Origin: Thozetella sp. PMI_491
Taxonomy: Eukaryota; Ascomycota; Sordariomycetes; Chaetosphaeriales; Chaetosphaeriaceae
Reading direction: 5' to 3'
DNA length: 64,000 nt
NCBI GenBank assembly: GCA_021432635.1
Contig: MU270016.1
Span: 806,465-870,464 of the forward strand
This document shows positions 33,649 through 46,098 of the stretch, in pieces (the stretch's first letter is position 1; each line of letters opens with the position of its first letter). Made by a program: the position numbers and the translations under genes. The notes beneath the pieces are model-generated. The model ran no database searches. It was not told the DNA's origin and saw only the letters and a list, made by a program, of their open reading frames with translations.

Positions 33649-36600
33649 ATGGCGAAAGGAGAGAGTTCGACACACACGAGGGTTGCTGCTGCTCCGAGGG
33701 GCAGCGTGAACCTGACAGACCTACGATACTCAATCTCGCAGACCAGGACAAACTTCACGAGGGTTCGCGGACATGTGCGGAGTAACCAGCTGGACGACGG
33801 AATAAAGCCCGATTTCATCACGTTCGTCTCTCTCGCGTGTGAGATATATCGGGATGCCGAGGACCTTGTTCCTATGCAGCAATACCCCCCTGACCTGGAG
33901 ACCTATCAGGGAAAGGGCCATACCAGCCTCGTCAGCCATACTGTAGTATCCAAGCTAGCAGCATCCAACATCACTCGCGGCTCTAAATTATCCAGCGCCG
34001 AGAACGTCGTGATCAAACGTCCGCGGGGCAGTATCTTAGACCCCAATGCGGCGGCACTTTCGAGCTTCATTACTGAGCTCCGAGTCCGCACACACCCTCC
34101 TCTCCAGACTCATCATGGCATCGCTCGGCTTAAAGGGATCGGCTGGGACTTCGAGGACAGGGAGGCTACTATCCCGCGTCCCATTCTGCTAGAGGAGTGG
34201 GCACCTCAAGGTGCTCTGGACAGCTTCTGGAAGAATTGGTCTTTTGTGCGCATGTCCTTTGAATCGAAGCTAGACTTCTGCCGGCAAATAGGCGCCGGGC
34301 TGGTGGCCCTCCACTGCCACGGCGTCGTTCATGGGGACGTCAAGCCGGAGAACATCCTCGTCTTCCCCTTGTCTAGCGTTCGGGACAGCTTCATGGTGAA
34401 GCTTACCGACTTTGGTCACTCTGTACTGGAGCAGGATGGGCTCGACGTACTCCCGGCTTTCACCCCACTGTGGTGCGCCCCCGAAGCCAAGAAGGAGGCT
34501 AAAATGACCTTCTTGGAGATGGCTTCTACGGACTGTTATTCGTACGGGCTGGTTGTTTTATCCATCATACTGGGCTATGCTTTCCACTCACATAACGCCT
34601 TTGGAGAGGTCGAGGTGTGCAAGGCCAACGGAGAGATTCTACAACTTGCCATCGAGGAGGTCAAGAAAGAGGACAAGGAAAACCATGACTCGGACCTGGA
34701 CGTCAGCACTGTCAGCGCACTCCTTGGGTCTACGATACAACTGAGTCCTCGGCTCAGGAGCATGATGCACTGTCTCTGGGTCATTGATCGGTAGGTCTGC
34801 CTGATGAATGAGATACCGAATCGGGAAGACTAATAGCTATCAGGAGACGAGCCCTGAACAGAGGCGGCACAATCGCTCCAGCGTATCGTCAGCAAAGAGG
34901 CGTGGGGCTAGCTAGGTTCAATGTAGAAGACAAGGTATGTATCTCCTGCCACACGGCCCGTCATTTCTTTCAAGGCAGGGCTTGCTAACGTCTCTTAGAT
35001 CACCATCGGTTATCAGACCTTGTCGTGGTGTAGCCACCAGCTGAAAGGCTACATTGCTGAGAGCCTTACTAAGATCGCCCAAAACCCTACGGATAATCGT
35101 CGACACGCTGCAGCATGGGAGCTCTCGATCTGCCATTTCTCTGGCTTCGGCGTACCTAGGTCCTTTGAATCATGTTCCCGGTGGCTCTCGAAGGCAGCGG
35201 AGGCAGGGGTTGCTGCGGCCCAGGATTACTGCCAGAACATCCACGACGCGATGGGCATCGAAGTTCTCGCCGAGAAGGAGGTTGATGTCTCGGACAAGGA
35301 GAGTCAGGCATCGGACTGCTCTCCCAGCAAACCGGGGACGCAGGTATCCCCAGCGCCCATCCCTGAAGAGCCCTCTGTGTCCGCAGCGGCATTAAAAGAA
35401 GTCGAGACACCATCCTCTTGGAGCGTCGCTTCGACAGCCTGGAGCACACCTGTTGCGACTAATTCAGTCAGACAGCTCCAAATCAGAGGCCATGGAGTCC
35501 GTCCGCCTAGCGTCCCGACGCTTTTCGAGGCAGTATGCGAAGCAATCCGGGATGGTTCGGCAGGTAGAGTAGGCAGCCTCATGGACGAGAACAAACCATT
35601 CCTTGTGAACGCGCGGGATGGAAACAGAAACACTATGCTATTGATCGCGGCAAAGGCTCGGAATTACGAGGTGATAGACTATCTCCTCGAAGATCCAGCG
35701 GTTAATGCTGGTGAATTCAACAATGCAGGATTAGGCGTCCTGCATTATGCGGTGGCGTTTGACGAAGCACAGGCGAAGCGCCTAGTGCCACTCCTAGTTG
35801 AAGCTGGGGCCAATCCCAGCCAGGAAGGATTCCCGGAGCCATACGAACTGGACTTTCCCCCGTTTGCCCCCGGCATCCGAGCTTGCGCGATGCTCAATGC
35901 CATTCTCCATAACAAAATGGAGTTGCTGAAGTACCTTCTGGCTGCAACGCACAGCGACGAGTGCCAGTACTCCTGCCAGGTGTGCGAGGCTGGTTCAACT
36001 TTCCGAAGAATCCTCGCCCTCACCCTATCTATCTTCCATGCCGAAGCCGTTGGTATCCTCGTGGAGCACCTCCGCACACATGCAGAAGACCAGCAGCTCA
36101 ATTTCAACGACATCCAAGTATGGGCGGGCCATGAACTTTTGCCTCTGAGCAAGGTACCATTCAACAGTGTGGCGGTCGTGGCCATGGACGTCCCCGAGTC
36201 ACTCTTCCGTGCCATGAATTATGGAGCGGAGCATCGACACTCCTTGCAGCGAACTGTCGACTTCCTCCTGACCATGGCTGAGGATCACGACGCTCTAGCG
36301 CCGTTGATGATCGACATACTCAAGACAGCTGTAGACAGGAACAGCTGCGACGGCGTCGAGATGCTCCTTGCTGAGGGAAAGCAAAGGCACTTTCCGCCAA
36401 TATGGTGGATTGATGATCCCCTTCGTGCGAAAGACTGTGTTTTCACTAAAGCAATCAACAATGGATCCAGAGAAATCTTCGACACCTTGCTTTTGGATGA
36501 CGGGACTCTTCTCAAGGACGAATTAGACATCGACTGCCAGGAAGATGACTGTAGTGTTGATGAGGTAAGATCAAGGACAAGAACGCTAGTCGATATCATC

Positions 36601-38152
36601 CTGGGCAGCCAAGAGGAGGAGGATGAGACCTTCATTGAACACACCCATGATGTCAACCTAGTCCAGCTCGCCCTGAATGCTGCGGTATTTGCACGACACC
36701 AAGACGTCTACTTCATGTAAGCATTTACATGATCCGCATATCGGTCACCATTAACAAGAACATAGAGATACCATTCTCCAGCTGGCAAAGCCGTCCCTTG
36801 TTACGACGTATCGCTGCTCCCTCCTTGCCGATTCCATCCTTAACTCTAATCTTAAAGCTGCAGAGCGACTCGTCGGGTTCTCATCAGAGCTCTGGGACCG
36901 TGTTCTGATTGGCAACGTCCATGTGTTCATGCCAGGATTCCGTATGCAGGGCTCGGCCGCGCAAGTACAGACAAGCCTCGGGATTCTAAACCCCACAGTT
37001 GTCCAGAAGGTCCTCCACGAGGGATCCTACGAGCAGTGCCGCTTCGCGCTCGAGCTCCTTCTCTCTAGCCGAGGTCGGGCTGCCGGTTTGCCTACCAGCT
37101 GGAAGGCGTGGGCGGATCGCCCGAAGCCCCCCAGGCAAGCTCACGGGGATGATGGAACTCCGGCATGGCATCTGTGCCCTCTAAAACCAAGTGAATACCG
37201 CGCTCTGATGGCAGGAAATATATTACGAGTCCGCGAGGACCGCCAGGCACTCTGGGACGTCATTGGTGCGCAGGCCAGTCGGTGCGGGCATTCCAGATCC
37301 GTCACCTACCTCCGAGACGCTATCGCCTGTGGCAACGTCGGGGCGGTTAGCGCTTTGCTCGAGCACGGCTGGAGTCCGAATGTACCGCCGTGGAAAGCGT
37401 CTCTCTCGCCTCTTCAATTGATAGTAGAGCTTCTAGCCGAGAAGAATCGCAAAACCTACTCGGAAGCGCTCCTGGACATGATGCAGATGACGTCCGGTCC
37501 GGTCCTCCTAAACAGCAATGTCATCTCCACTCATTACGAAGTGTACCACAAATACTGGCGGGGAGTTCTGGACAATATCTGTCAGCTCCGCAGCCTGAAA
37601 ATCAATGTTATCCACGCCATACTCAAGGACCATGGGGCGCGCCCTCCGCGCATGTTCCACCTCTCTGTGAACCCGAAGAGTAGAGTATTTCGAGCCATAG
37701 CTCTTGTGCTTTACGTTGTCTTCTACCTGGTCCTTGCTCCACTTGTTCTGTTATACGGCACTACTGAGACGTGGACAACAATGTCACAGGCCCAGAAGTT
37801 TGGCTTCGTGTATCTCTGGGCTTTCTTGGCGATGCTCTTCCCCCCTTACATCCTTCTCCTGCGAGGATGGGGCAGAAGATACCGCGGATACTTCTTCCAA
37901 TCATGGCGACACCCTGTTATTTTGGCATTCCTCTTCAATCACTTCGTTCTCCCGGCCCTCGTTATTCACGTCAATTGGCAGCCTTTTCAGTCATGTTCTT
38001 ATTCGATCGATGATGGCAGATTGGCCAAGAATTGTACCAACTACTCCTTCCTCCTGCCTCTTGCGGTTGGGGCGGTCGAACAAGCAACATATGACTGGAT
38101 ACTCAGCAGGCTATGGATTTTTCGGCCTTATTATGAAGAAATAGAAGATTGA
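33649..38152 (+). CDS. Protein kinase-Sel1-ankyrin-membrane fusion protein
   Basis: Large multidomain protein of 1445 residues in four exons (33649-34790, 34844-34934, 34999-36716, 36766-38152; introns 53, 64 and 49 bp). Residues about 85-375 are a protein kinase: VVIKRPRG (Lys near 123), a catalytic loop VVHGDVKPENILV (Asp near 229, with Gly in place of the HRD Arg), LTDFGHSVL and TPLWCAPEA, so catalytic residues are kept. A linking segment RGVGLARFNVEDK and a Sel1-like unit AAWELSICHFSGFGVPRSFESCSRWLSKAAEAG (about 435-475) follow. Ankyrin-like units start near 590 (NTMLLIAAKARNYEVIDYLLED, GVLHYAVAFDE, LVPLLVEAGANPS) with degenerate units after that. The last 170 residues have four membrane helices, beginning ALVLYVVFYLVLAPLVLLY. 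It looks like a membrane-anchored signalling receptor-kinase; function is inferred from architecture only. Neighbours give no operon-like hint. Confidence 0.85.
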
Positions 38153-38702
38153 AGTTGGGAGCAATTTTTGTAGTTCGATACCACAAAACAGCGGAGCCTG
38201 TGAACTTGGTTGGATGCTACGGGAAGGTCAAATTGTTGGGTAACTGATAACCTGTTTTATGCATTCCTTACTGGCGTGGTCTTCAGGTATCTCAATGAGA
38301 AATGAACTCTCTTGGTCTCGTTTCTATTACTCGAATTGGTCATGCGTTGCTGGAGCTCGAGATTGATATGCAGACTTTAGCGCGCTGGTTTTTGATGGGC
38401 ACGTGGCGGCTAGTAATAACTGGCAGTTCCTACTATCGACGAGCCTATATGCGGTATAATAGTTGCTTGTGTCTGAATGATACCGATATTTATGCTTCAT
38501 TTAATTATACGTTCATTTACACGGAGCTCTTATACCGACCCCCTTCGGCTTTTAGGCACAAATGCCGCGATGGCGTTCTAGCCACCTCATGGCCAAATAA
38601 GTACGTTCGGCATGCATTTTGAACATTTTCCTGCCGCAGCTATTCATGGGCTACCATTTCCTCTGCCTTTTTCAGAGGAAAGGGAGTGATTTACCTCCCA
38701 CA
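38153..38702. other. Intergenic, carboxypeptidase promoter
   Basis: Between the large kinase gene and the carboxypeptidase. The frame of the latter is open upstream from 38619 but an in-frame ATG at 38703 fits the signal peptide better. No other gene seen. Confidence 0.55.
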
Positions 38703-40289
38703 ATGAGGGCAACAGCCACTCTTCCTCTTCTTAGTGGGCTCTTCCGAAATGCGATAGCTCAGTTCATCACGGAACCCGTCGGTCTTACCTCAGCGGTGGG
38801 CGGGGCCGGTGTACGTCTTCGATATAAGGAAGTGCCGGTAGGAATCTGCGAGCTAGATCCTATGATCAAATCGTTCAGCGGGTATGCCGACGTCGCCGAC
38901 AATAACCACATCTTCTTCTGGTTCTTCGAGGCACGAAACCAGAATGCCACCGAGGCGCCACTCACGGTTTGGCTCAACGGCGGACCAGGTTCATCTTCTA
39001 TGTTTGGTCTCTTCACTGAGGTCGGACCGTGTCGAATAGACGCGAGCGGGAAGCCAGTGAACAACTTGCACTCGTGGACTAACCGCACCAACCTACTTGT
39101 TATTGACCAACCGGCGGGGACCGGGTTCTCCTATACAACACCGCGAAATCGCTGCAGCCAAGGCTTTTCCGGTGTCTCGTCGAACTGTGGGACATTCTCT
39201 AGCAACGACGACGACGTGTTGGTCAACTCCACGTTGAGCGCGGCTCCACACTTTTGGAAGACTCTGCAAGGGTTCATGGGAGTGTTTCCTCAATACGCGC
39301 GAAACGGATTCCACATCGCTACTGAGTCGTACGGCGGCCACTACGGTCCGATATTCGGGCAATACCTGAAAGAACAGAACGCCATTCACGTGCCTGGTGC
39401 AGTCCCCATCGATCTCCAGAGCGTGTTGATAGGCAACGGGTGCTACGACGCGCCGGTGACGTACGAGGCGTATTACAACTTCACAGTCTCTCCAGGGAAC
39501 ACGTACGGAATTCGTCATTTCACCAAGAGGCAGGAACAGCAGCTCTACGACGCGCTGTACGGGTCTGGAAATTGCCTCGATCAGATCAAGTCGTGCCGCA
39601 GCACGAAACAGCTGGGAACATGCCTGGCCGCCATGGACTATTGCGATCGAAAAACACAAGGGATGTACCTCGCATACTGGAACAATGATGCATATGACGT
39701 ACGGTCGCCAAGTCAATCCGGCGCAATAGACTCCTACGTCAAGTACCTCAACACACCGCGGGTTCTGCAAGCGATCGGCGCACGCATCAATTATACCGAC
39801 TCGAGCGACGCAGTAAACAACCGCATGGTATACAGTGGGGACGAGATACTGGACACGGGCATCCTCGACGACGTACGCAAACTCCTGGATGCAAATGTCA
39901 CCGTGGCCATGGTTGCCGGAGACGCAGACTTTGTGTGCTCATGGTACGGGGGGGAGACCATTGCGAATCGGGTCGGCGCCTCTCGAGCGGGCTGGGACAA
40001 GGCTGGATATGCGAACATCACGACGAGCGACGGGGTCGTTAGTGGCCAGGTGAAGCAGGCCGGCAAATTCAGTTTCTCGAGAATCTACGAGAGTGGCCAT
40101 TTCGTGCCGTTCTTCCAGCCAGTGGCAGCGTTAGAGCTGTTGGATCGCGTGATGCGCGGCAAGGATATAGAGACGGGTAAGGTGGATACTGGAGGGAGCT
40201 ACAGCACTCAGGGCGTGCCAAAGAGCACGTATCAAGAGCGCAAACTAGCCCCGGCTATGAGGAGAGAAAGGTGGCGAGATAAAGTATGA
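38703..40289 (+). CDS. Secreted serine carboxypeptidase (S10)
   Basis: Extracellular or vacuolar serine carboxypeptidase, 528 residues, single exon. I start at ATG 38703, where MRATATLPLLSGLFRNAIAQ gives a signal peptide; an earlier in-frame ATG (38619) would bury it behind 28 residues. Family motifs are LTVWLNGGPGSSSMFGLFTEVGPC, LLVIDQPAGTGFSY, the nucleophile in ATESYGGHYGP, the Asp in AGDADFVCSWYGGE and the His in YESGHFVPFFQP, so the Ser-Asp-His triad is complete. Many N-glycosylation sequons and several cysteines fit secretion. It removes C-terminal residues from peptides at acidic pH in the known family. Intact. Confidence 0.93.
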   Translation: MRATATLPLLSGLFRNAIAQFITEPVGLTSAVGGAGVRLRYKEVPVGICELDPMIKSFSGYADVADNNHIFFWFFEARNQNATEAPLTVWLNGGPGSSSMFGLFTEVGPCRIDASGKPVNNLHSWTNRTNLLVIDQPAGTGFSYTTPRNRCSQGFSGVSSNCGTFSSNDDDVLVNSTLSAAPHFWKTLQGFMGVFPQYARNGFHIATESYGGHYGPIFGQYLKEQNAIHVPGAVPIDLQSVLIGNGCYDAPVTYEAYYNFTVSPGNTYGIRHFTKRQEQQLYDALYGSGNCLDQIKSCRSTKQLGTCLAAMDYCDRKTQGMYLAYWNNDAYDVRSPSQSGAIDSYVKYLNTPRVLQAIGARINYTDSSDAVNNRMVYSGDEILDTGILDDVRKLLDANVTVAMVAGDADFVCSWYGGETIANRVGASRAGWDKAGYANITTSDGVVSGQVKQAGKFSFSRIYESGHFVPFFQPVAALELLDRVMRGKDIETGKVDTGGSYSTQGVPKSTYQERKLAPAMRRERWRDKV

Positions 40290-40539
40290 GGTTGAAGTTT
40301 GTATAATTCTCTTCTATAGCCACTTTCTCAAGCACTCTATCCTGTAGAAATGCCTCTGGTTTGCCGGCCGGACGCGAGTACAACAGCACCAACGTCCCAG
40401 CCGGAATATATATGCACATGTAACTAACACCGTGACTCCGTGCTCATCTCCGGCTAATTTGCATCCAACTATTCCTATTGCACCGGACTCCGGCCTTCCC
40501 TCTCGAACGACTAGTCTGGCGGGGATTGGGTAGTAACGA

Positions 40540-41061
40540 CTATGGCGAGGCACGAACCCATGGGTGTTCGGTGTAGCTGTGGCTTGGGCTCCAAGATGGT
40601 AGGGACACAAACGGCCCACCCTGAGCCCACTGTGAGCTGCTGTTGTCGCTCTCGCCACTGCTGGAGTACCCGCCAGGACTGCCAGATTTGGGGTCAGGGC
40701 TCTCACCGAGCTGCCTCTTGGGGTAGTGGTGCGAGGAGCTTAGATCGGTGTTGTGGTGCTGATTTCGAAGGTCGTAAACTTCACACTCAAGCTGGTAGAC
40801 ATCTCGCTGGGTCTTCTCAATGGTTGCCGTCCTGTTGGGGATATTTTTCCACCGCTCAATGTCGCCAGTCATCTTTTCGATGCGGCGGAGCTTGCGGCTG
40901 ATTTGCTCGCAAGTCTTGCAGACTTCATCGTAATAGAAGGTCTCGAAGATGAGCTTGAGGCCACAAGTCTCTCCGATTCGTGTCTCTTTGTTGCATTGCT
41001 CGCGCATTGTGCCCCACTTCCACGAGCCACAGCTCCACCGCGATTGCTCGAAGAAGCACAT
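40540..41061 (-). CDS. Conserved cysteine-rich hypothetical protein
   Basis: Single-exon 173-residue protein. The N-terminal half has a spaced cysteine pattern (MCFFEQSRWSCGSWKWGTM, CNKETRIGETCGLKLIF, CKTCEQISRKLRRIEKM) ending in a basic helical stretch with DIERWKN; the C-terminal half is low-complexity and rich in S, P, G and H. I recognise this arrangement (CGxWKWG ... GETCG ... C-x2-C-x2-I-x2-K-x-RR) as a type seen in many filamentous fungi without known function. The cysteines may bind a metal. There is no signal peptide, so it is intracellular. It probably ends with the Ser/Pro tail at 40540. Confidence 0.75.
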   Translation of the reverse strand: MCFFEQSRWSCGSWKWGTMREQCNKETRIGETCGLKLIFETFYYDEVCKTCEQISRKLRRIEKMTGDIERWKNIPNRTATIEKTQRDVYQLECEVYDLRNQHHNTDLSSSHHYPKRQLGESPDPKSGSPGGYSSSGESDNSSSQWAQGGPFVSLPSWSPSHSYTEHPWVRASP

Positions 41062-43664
41062 GTCTGAGCAGGGGGGGGAATGTAGGCAACAGTTGCAAGA
41101 TGGGGTGTTTCTCAGAAGGAAGGTGTGTATGTTTGTGCGGCAAAAACAGAAACGATAATGTCAACGTCAAACGCCAGGAAGACAAAACTATGCAGAGTAG
41201 TCGAGCGAGGAGAAAGGAATGAATGCTGCCCCTCAAGCCGAACCGTTGAGCGTCGGCTTCGCGCATATAAGGCAGATGCAGGTAACCAACTCGTCGTGGC
41301 CAACGGCGCACTGCCTTGATCCGGCCAATGGAAATACGCGCCCGGTGGAGGGCCGGTAGCGCCGCGATTGGCGGCAATGGCGCTCGACGATGTGATACAT
41401 CCCGATAGAACGGTAGCGAGAGCAATCCGGGCAGCTAATTGGCTAAATAAGCTATTTGTAGCAACGCGTTGTTGTCTTCATCACTACGGCGAATCGCGCG
41501 CTTTCAGGGTCGCAATATTCCCTCGGATCGGCGTTGTTGCTTGTTGGTGCGCGTAGATCCAAACCCATTGGGCCTCGGTCAGGCCACCTCCGCATGCTCG
41601 TCAGCGGTCTCTAATTGCCGCATGCCTTGCCGGCCACGGGACCTGCAGAGGGGAAGTACAGCGGCGCAATCGATCACGGGGCGCTGAAGCCACACCCGCG
41701 ATGAACGAGACGTGCTCCCTACGGGCCGCAAAGGCGGTGCCAGCCAAATGCTTCTCTCTACAAGGCCGGTGCAGCGGGCGAGCAATTCGTGGTGTTCTTC
41801 TCTGTGTCGTGGTGTGCACAGGGGACTGCCGGACTTATGCTTGGGGGAATCAAGCCCCTGAACAACCCCTCCCTCGGCCCTTAATGCCAAGTCCGGCTGC
41901 CACTCTCGCTAAGGGGAAACTTACCCAACGTGGAGAGAAGCGCCACAGGGAGGGGCATCAGACGACTTCCCCACACGCCACTTCCCGATCTCGCCCCAAT
42001 ATGCTACGAGCTACCTGCTAAATGTTTCTTGCATCCGTACCAACCGGAACCTGTAACTACTGGAATACCGCTGCATAGCCTGCCGAGCGAAGGTGGGGCC
42101 TTAGCTGGATCGGAATGATGCTGGGACCAACACTGATCATGTGCCCGATCCTTCCGCCTGTCGGATCACAAGTAACTTCTTCCTCGTGAGCCCGAGCCTC
42201 CATGTATTTCCGGGGCTTGCCGTCTACACGTCTGAAGACTTAAATGTTGGAAACGCATTAGTGTGCCACTAGTTAGTGTTAGCCATCTTAGTCGAAACGC
42301 ATACCATTAACATGCAAGAGGCCTAGGAACTACCATGAACCGGCCCCTCCAAGCCTCGCTGTCGAGACAACTCCAACACCGGCCGGCGATGGCACCTCCA
42401 CGGTAGGGCGTCCTTGAGGTCGGCCGAGCCAACGTTTCATCATTTATCCTCGTGACATATAGTCCACCGAGTGGCCCGACGCTGTCTATTTCAACTTTTA
42501 AGGTATTGGCCTGTCGCTCCTCTTCGAGGGGGATGGTAAGTATATATACAAGGGGCCAAGACGCCCGAATTCTAGACATACAACTTTAAACTCAACTTCG
42601 TCAGCGCCAAGCTACCCACAGAGTCAAGGATGATATACGCCGGTTAAGACAAACGATAGACGGAGGAAAAGGGAGGGGGCGGTGGGCTGCGAATATATAC
42701 TAAAAAGACGGCTAGTGCTACCTACCTCGTCCCCTTCCCGATGGCGGTACATTCGAGTCGGCGACGAGCACCGCCGCTGAGAAGTTACATCTAAGAGACC
42801 CCATCTCAAAGGGTACATGGCTGAAGGTACGCCTGTGACAATTCGGGCTGCACCTTTGACTTAACCAAGCCGCACGAATCGATCAGTTACATTGAAAAGT
42901 GCTAGATGCAACTGACCGAAAGGGTGAAGCGCGTATTGCATCTGTCATCGACCGCATTGACCGGAACCTTTGCGCGGGGTGGTCTATTACCCGGCCGAGC
43001 GAGCATAGCACGCTTCATCCACTTTGAGATCTGTAGAAATATGTTCTGTTTACACAAAGTGGCCACCAGGGTGCACTCTACTAGTTCGCTTATCGGCTTG
43101 TATTGTGTGAGGCAAACGTCTGTCTATGATTGTTTTGGATGCCTTGGGGCTGACTAGTTCGCACCCCAACCTGACACAGAAAATCGACCAAGTAAATTCC
43201 GGAGACCTGGTTGAGAGTTTCCTCGAGGTCACCGACACTATAATGGACCTCAATATGCAAACCCAAGGCCGGAGCGCGAGTCATTCTATCTATGCGACCA
43301 TCTGTATACTACGTAGTATCCAGCTATCCCAGGCAATGCCGGATAACGGCGGGCCTAGTCGACGGGAGATGAGCGCATACTCCGGCCGGTTTGTCCTAGT
43401 ACGGAAAGCATCCGATCGGGGATCACGGTGGACATTAGCCGGGTGCTACAAAGATCCAGTGTTTTGCCCCGTCATATTCTCACTGGTTGGTGGAAACATC
43501 CAGGATATTATTGTGCGATTGGGGTTACCCCGCAGATAGTGATGAAATGATGGACGCTCAGCACCCTACCTTCCCCATCGGGGCCTTCCTGGACAGCCCA
43601 TAAGACTTGGGGGAGGAGGCTGCACAACACTCGATCGTGACGGCAGTCAAGGGCTGAAGGAAAA
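41062..43664. other. 2.6 kb gap without a recognisable gene
   Basis: The longest gene-free stretch in the window. It includes the promoter of the cysteine-rich protein (a TTATATGCGC-like element near 41263-41272 read on the minus strand) and a TATATATA run near 42540. A 137-codon plus-strand frame (43126-43539) starts with ATG but shows no known motif, signal peptide or helix pattern. No repeat or tRNA seen. Confidence 0.5.
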
Positions 43665-46098
43665 ATGGCGGCAAGTCTCCTGCAGGTTCTCCTAGGCGCG
43701 TTCCCGTATCTCGGGACGACGTTGGCCATCACCCCGAGGTCGTTGTCGGCGTCAGCAGTAAGTGCCAGCCAGGACCCAAAAGTAGCTGGCTTCTGACATC
43801 AATTAACTAAAATTAAAGGCTTCCGTGCCCCTCGACCTCACGTCATTCTATAATAATAAGGGAATTGGCACATATCCGGGCGAGGCCGCGTTCGATAGAT
43901 CAAACCAGTCTTACCCGAACCCGGGCTTCCAGACGCCATACTACACGTCCCCTGACACCGGTATACTGTACTCTTTGCCTGGTTACACAGGCCCTAGGAA
44001 GCCGGACAATGTCATTTCGTCGGGGCAGACAATTCCTGTCACACCAGGCTCCTATTTTTCTGCCTCATTCTTGTCATCCTCGGACGTTCAAGGAGGCACC
44101 ATCTCGGCCAACGTGACATTTCAGTACAGCGACGGCAGCAGCTCTTTGTTCGAGCTGCGCTCTCTCAACTGGTTCAGCACCTTGACAATCGACCGTGGCT
44201 TGATCATCTTTCCTCACCGATTCACTAATCAGAGCGTGAACGGCAACACCTCTCACATCTTCGAGACCACGGCAGCGTTGAATCCAAACAAGTCGCTGAC
44301 CTCCATTGTGTTGCCGACGGTATCGGGCACACCTCGGCTGCATTTGTTTGCCATCTCGCTCTGGAAGGGATCCTCAGTTGGCGTGCAGACGGTACGGCCG
44401 ACACAGAAGTGGATCGGAGACGGAATCCAGATCGTCGAGGTTACCCTGAACAATGCAGGCTTGGAGTGTGTTGCAGGCCCCGGGCTCGCCGTTTCTCTTG
44501 AGGGTCACGGGTTTAAGACGGTCGAAGTTGGGTATGTGAAACGCCTCTGCCCTGGTGACCAAAAGATCGCCCATGTAGGCGTTCGGGGAACGATTGCGAA
44601 AGCGGATGTCCATGTGGCGGTTAAGCATGGGCCTTTAGGGCAGGCATCGTTCTCGTTTACGAACATCGACATCGGACTGGAGACATGGACCTCGGACCGA
44701 TCGTCCATTTCAAAACACGAAGCGCCGCAGTGGTTCGATGACAGCAAATTCGGCATCTTCATTCACTGGGGCCCCTACGCAGTCACCGGATGGGGCAACT
44801 CGTCTCCTTACGAGTCGTACGCGGAGTGGTTCTGGTGGTATTCTACTCACCACCCGCAGGCCGATCGCTCTGATTTTTATGATTACCGTCTTCGCACCTA
44901 TGGCAAGGAGTGGGCCTACGATGACACCTTCCCAGACTTCAATGCCTCCAACTTTGATGCCAAGGCTTGGGTCGATCTCTTCACCGACGCTGGCGCCAAA
45001 TATTTCGTCATAACCAGCAAGCATCATGACGGCTTTGCCATATTCGATGCTGGGGCCACCTCGAACCGTTCTTCGTTGCACTACGGCCCAAAGCGTGACA
45101 TCCTGAAGGAGCTCTTTGACGCGTCGGCGAAGTACCAGCCCTCTCTTAAGCGCGGGACCTATTTCTCACTTCCGGAATGGTTCAACCCCGACTTTGGTCC
45201 GTACGGGTTTGACTCCTCCACGTCTCCGAGCACCGTGTCCTGGCCAGGTATCCTGGCGACGAATCCCTACACGGGTGTCACAGAGCCTTATACCGGACAC
45301 GTGCCCGTGGGCGACTTCATCACCGACCTTATGGTACCCCAGATGGAGATACTGGCGTACGACTACAACGTCGACATCATGTGGTGCGACTGTGGGCAAG
45401 CTAACGGCACTGCTGAGTTTGCGGCCAATTGGTGGAACAAAGCATCTGAGCAGAACCGGCAGGTAACCATCAATTCGCGCTGCGGCATACCTGAAGCCGC
45501 CGATTTCGACACACCGGAGTACGAAACCTTCAGTTCGGCGCAACGGAGAAAATGGGAAAGCAACATGGGGATGGACCCGTACAGCTACGGCTACAACCGC
45601 GCCACGGCCCCAGAGGAGTACATGACAGCGACCGAGATTGTGTATTCCCTTGTCGACATGGTCAGCAAGAACGGCAATTTCTTGCTCGACATCGGCCCGC
45701 GGGCCGACGGCACCATCGTGGAGGCGGAGGCAGACAACCTGAGGGCGGCGGGCAAATGGATCAAGAGCCACGGCGAGGCCATCTTCAACACAACCTACTG
45801 GTTCATCCAGAGCCAGATTGTGAGCGGGATGGATGTGCGGTTTACGCAGAGCGATGATGCCTTTTACATCATCTTCCTGTCGAAGCCGGTACCCACAGAT
45901 GGTGTCTTAGCGATCAAGGCCCCGATTCCCATCGTGGAGGGAGATGCAGTCAGTCTCTTGGCTGTCTCTGGCGGCGAGAAGCTTACATGGAAGTCATCTG
46001 GATTTGGTGACGACAAGATCCTCAGCATCGAAGTGCCGAAAGATCTACTTGACCAGGATGAATATGGATGGGTTTTCAGGATTCAGTATGCGTCCTGA
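43665..46098 (+). CDS. Secreted alpha-L-fucosidase, GH29
   Basis: Exo-glycosidase that releases L-fucose, 790 residues. The short first exon (43665-43757) gives a signal peptide (MAASLLQVLLGAFPYLGTTLA); after a 61 bp intron the second exon runs 43819-46098. Residues about 40-290 form an N-terminal beta-rich domain. The catalytic barrel starts at WFDDSKFGIFIHWGPYAVTGWG and contains YAEWFWWY, YFVITSKHHDGFAIFD, and YNVDIMWCDCGQ, where the Asp is at the usual nucleophile position. NGNFLLDIGPRADGTI and AAGKWIKSHGEAIFNT are also GH29 hallmarks. A C-terminal beta domain ends the protein. Intact. A fucose-lectin-like gene lies about 40 kb away in the same window. Confidence 0.93.

Noticed and set aside
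43126..43539. Plus-strand 137-codon frame
   Set aside because: ATG-led, but no known motif, signal peptide or splice partner; listed only as an unknown in the gap.
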